In this document: positions 4,608 to 5,251 of the stretch, piece by piece
How the letters are laid out: each line of letters opens with the position of its first letter
How positions within the stretch are numbered: position 1 is the first letter of the stretch
Origin: Glacieibacterium sp038211965
GTDB lineage: Bacteria; Pseudomonadota; Alphaproteobacteria; Sphingomonadales; Sphingomonadaceae
DNA: 5,251 nucleotides
Reading direction: 5' to 3'
NCBI GenBank assembly: GCA_038211965.1
Contig: JBBQVB010000156.1
Span: 1 to 5,251, forward strand
The notes under the pieces: generated by a model
What the model saw: the letters and a program-made list of their open reading frames with translations, nothing else
Database searches by the model: none
Told to the model about the DNA's origin: nothing
Translations under genes and position numbers: made by a program

Positions 4608-5251
4608 CTACTGCCGCCGTACGATCACCCCCGCCAGCCACCCCGCGAAGAGCGCCAGCGCCACCGCGACGAGGCCGTAGAGCAGTCCGAAGCGCTGCGA
4701 GAACACATAGACCCAGCGTTCGAAGCCCGACTTGTCGATGGTGATCGGCGTTTCGGATACCGCAATGACGGTGCCGCGCCGGATCAGGAAGATCTGCGCG
4801 CTGTAGTCGCCGACCGGCACAGCGCTGGGGATCGCGATGCGCGCGCGGTACAGGACATTCTGGGTAACGCCGACGTCGCCCTCGTGTTCGGCGTAGAGTC
4901 CGGCGCGGCGGCGCAGGTCGATCAGCCCAGCCTCGAATTCGCCGGTTTCTTTCGACGTATTGCCGCTGGCGGGCGACAATTGCAGGCTGCCGACGCCGAT
5001 TTCGTAGATCGCCGCAGTGCGCTCGTCGATCAGCTTCGCGATCGGTGCCGAGGTCGCGACGGCGTAGAACCCCGGCGCCGTCTCGAAGCGTACGCTTTTG
5101 GTGTTGACCCAGATGCCGGCGACGCGCGCCTTCTTGCGCACCGTGATCGGCACCGGCGGGCCGCGCACGACGATGGCGAGGCCCGGTGGCTCATCGGGGA
5201 CGCTCCCGGTCGGGTACTGGATCGCCCCGAAGACCAGCAGTTCGGCCCCCT
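4608..5251 (-). CDS. Alph_Pro_TM (TIGR02186-like) membrane protein, 5' end off the window
   Basis: The frame is open from the stop (CTA at 4608-4610, TAG on the minus strand) to the right edge, giving 213 C-terminal residues. A GTG at 5168 could be mistaken for a start. The frame upstream of it continues with family-like sequence (GAELLVFGAIQYP, then PDEPPGLAIVVRGP), so it is an internal valine. The visible protein has a likely extracytoplasmic region with VAGIWVNTKSV and FYAVATSAPI blocks (about residues 1-187). A single hydrophobic helix at 188-210, rich in Leu, Ala and Val, is followed by the basic end RRQ. This fits an inner-membrane-anchored protein with its main domain in the periplasm and a short cytoplasmic tail, probably with a signal peptide off the edge. 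The family (PF09608) is described in Alphaproteobacteria and has no established function. It is often seen near TauE/SafE-type exporters, which cannot be checked here. Confidence 0.85.
   Translation of the reverse strand, partial: GAELLVFGAIQYPTGSVPDEPPGLAIVVRGPPVPITVRKKARVAGIWVNTKSVRFETAPGFYAVATSAPIAKLIDERTAAIYEIGVGSLQLSPASGNTSKETGEFEAGLIDLRRRAGLYAEHEGDVGVTQNVLYRARIAIPSAVPVGDYSAQIFLIRRGTVIAVSETPITIDKSGFERWVYVFSQRFGLLYGLVAVALALFAGWLAGVIVRRQ

Noticed and set aside
5166..5168. GTG on the minus strand as the start of a 186-residue membrane protein
   Set aside because: The frame is open upstream to the window edge and encodes family-like sequence, so this is an internal valine and the gene is simply cut by the edge.

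Overview
The window reads as a GC-rich alphaproteobacterial chromosome segment, most likely from Sphingomonadales. The evidence is the class II AroA, the FYDLN-acid zinc-ribbon protein and the Alph_Pro_TM protein, which are all typical of Alphaproteobacteria, together with strong GC bias at third codon positions. The order-level assignment is inference.

Layout from left to right: (1) the last codons of a VirB10/TrbI gene (1-59), followed 10 nt later by a complete virB11 (70-1083), which together form the distal end of a type IV secretion operon entering from the left. (2) A 146-nt gap with no gene. (3) wecB, a non-hydrolysing UDP-GlcNAc 2-epimerase (1230-2393, +). (4) aroA, a class II EPSP synthase (2292-3674, -), convergent with wecB. 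The two 3' ends overlap by 102 nt with codons exactly in antisense register. (5) A 90-nt divergent gap with three short palindromes. (6) A small zinc-ribbon/acidic-tail protein (3765-4085, +). (7) tRNA-Ala(GGC) with encoded CCA (4185-4260). (8) A DUF427 protein (4319-4600, +). (9) A convergent Alph_Pro_TM (TIGR02186-like) membrane protein (4608 to the right edge, -), whose start lies outside the window.

The genes do not form one pathway. VirB10/VirB11 belong to an envelope-spanning secretion machine. WecB supplies UDP-ManNAc for surface polysaccharide. AroA makes EPSP for aromatic amino acids. The right half is housekeeping or uncharacterised. The zinc-ribbon gene, tRNA-Ala and DUF427 gene lie on the same strand with short gaps and could share transcripts.

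I see no mobile element, integrase, CRISPR array or clearly undescribed system. The most interesting structural points are the in-register antisense wecB/aroA overlap, which looks like a rearrangement junction, the palindrome cluster between aroA and the zinc-ribbon gene, and a potential leader-trailer helix around the tRNA.
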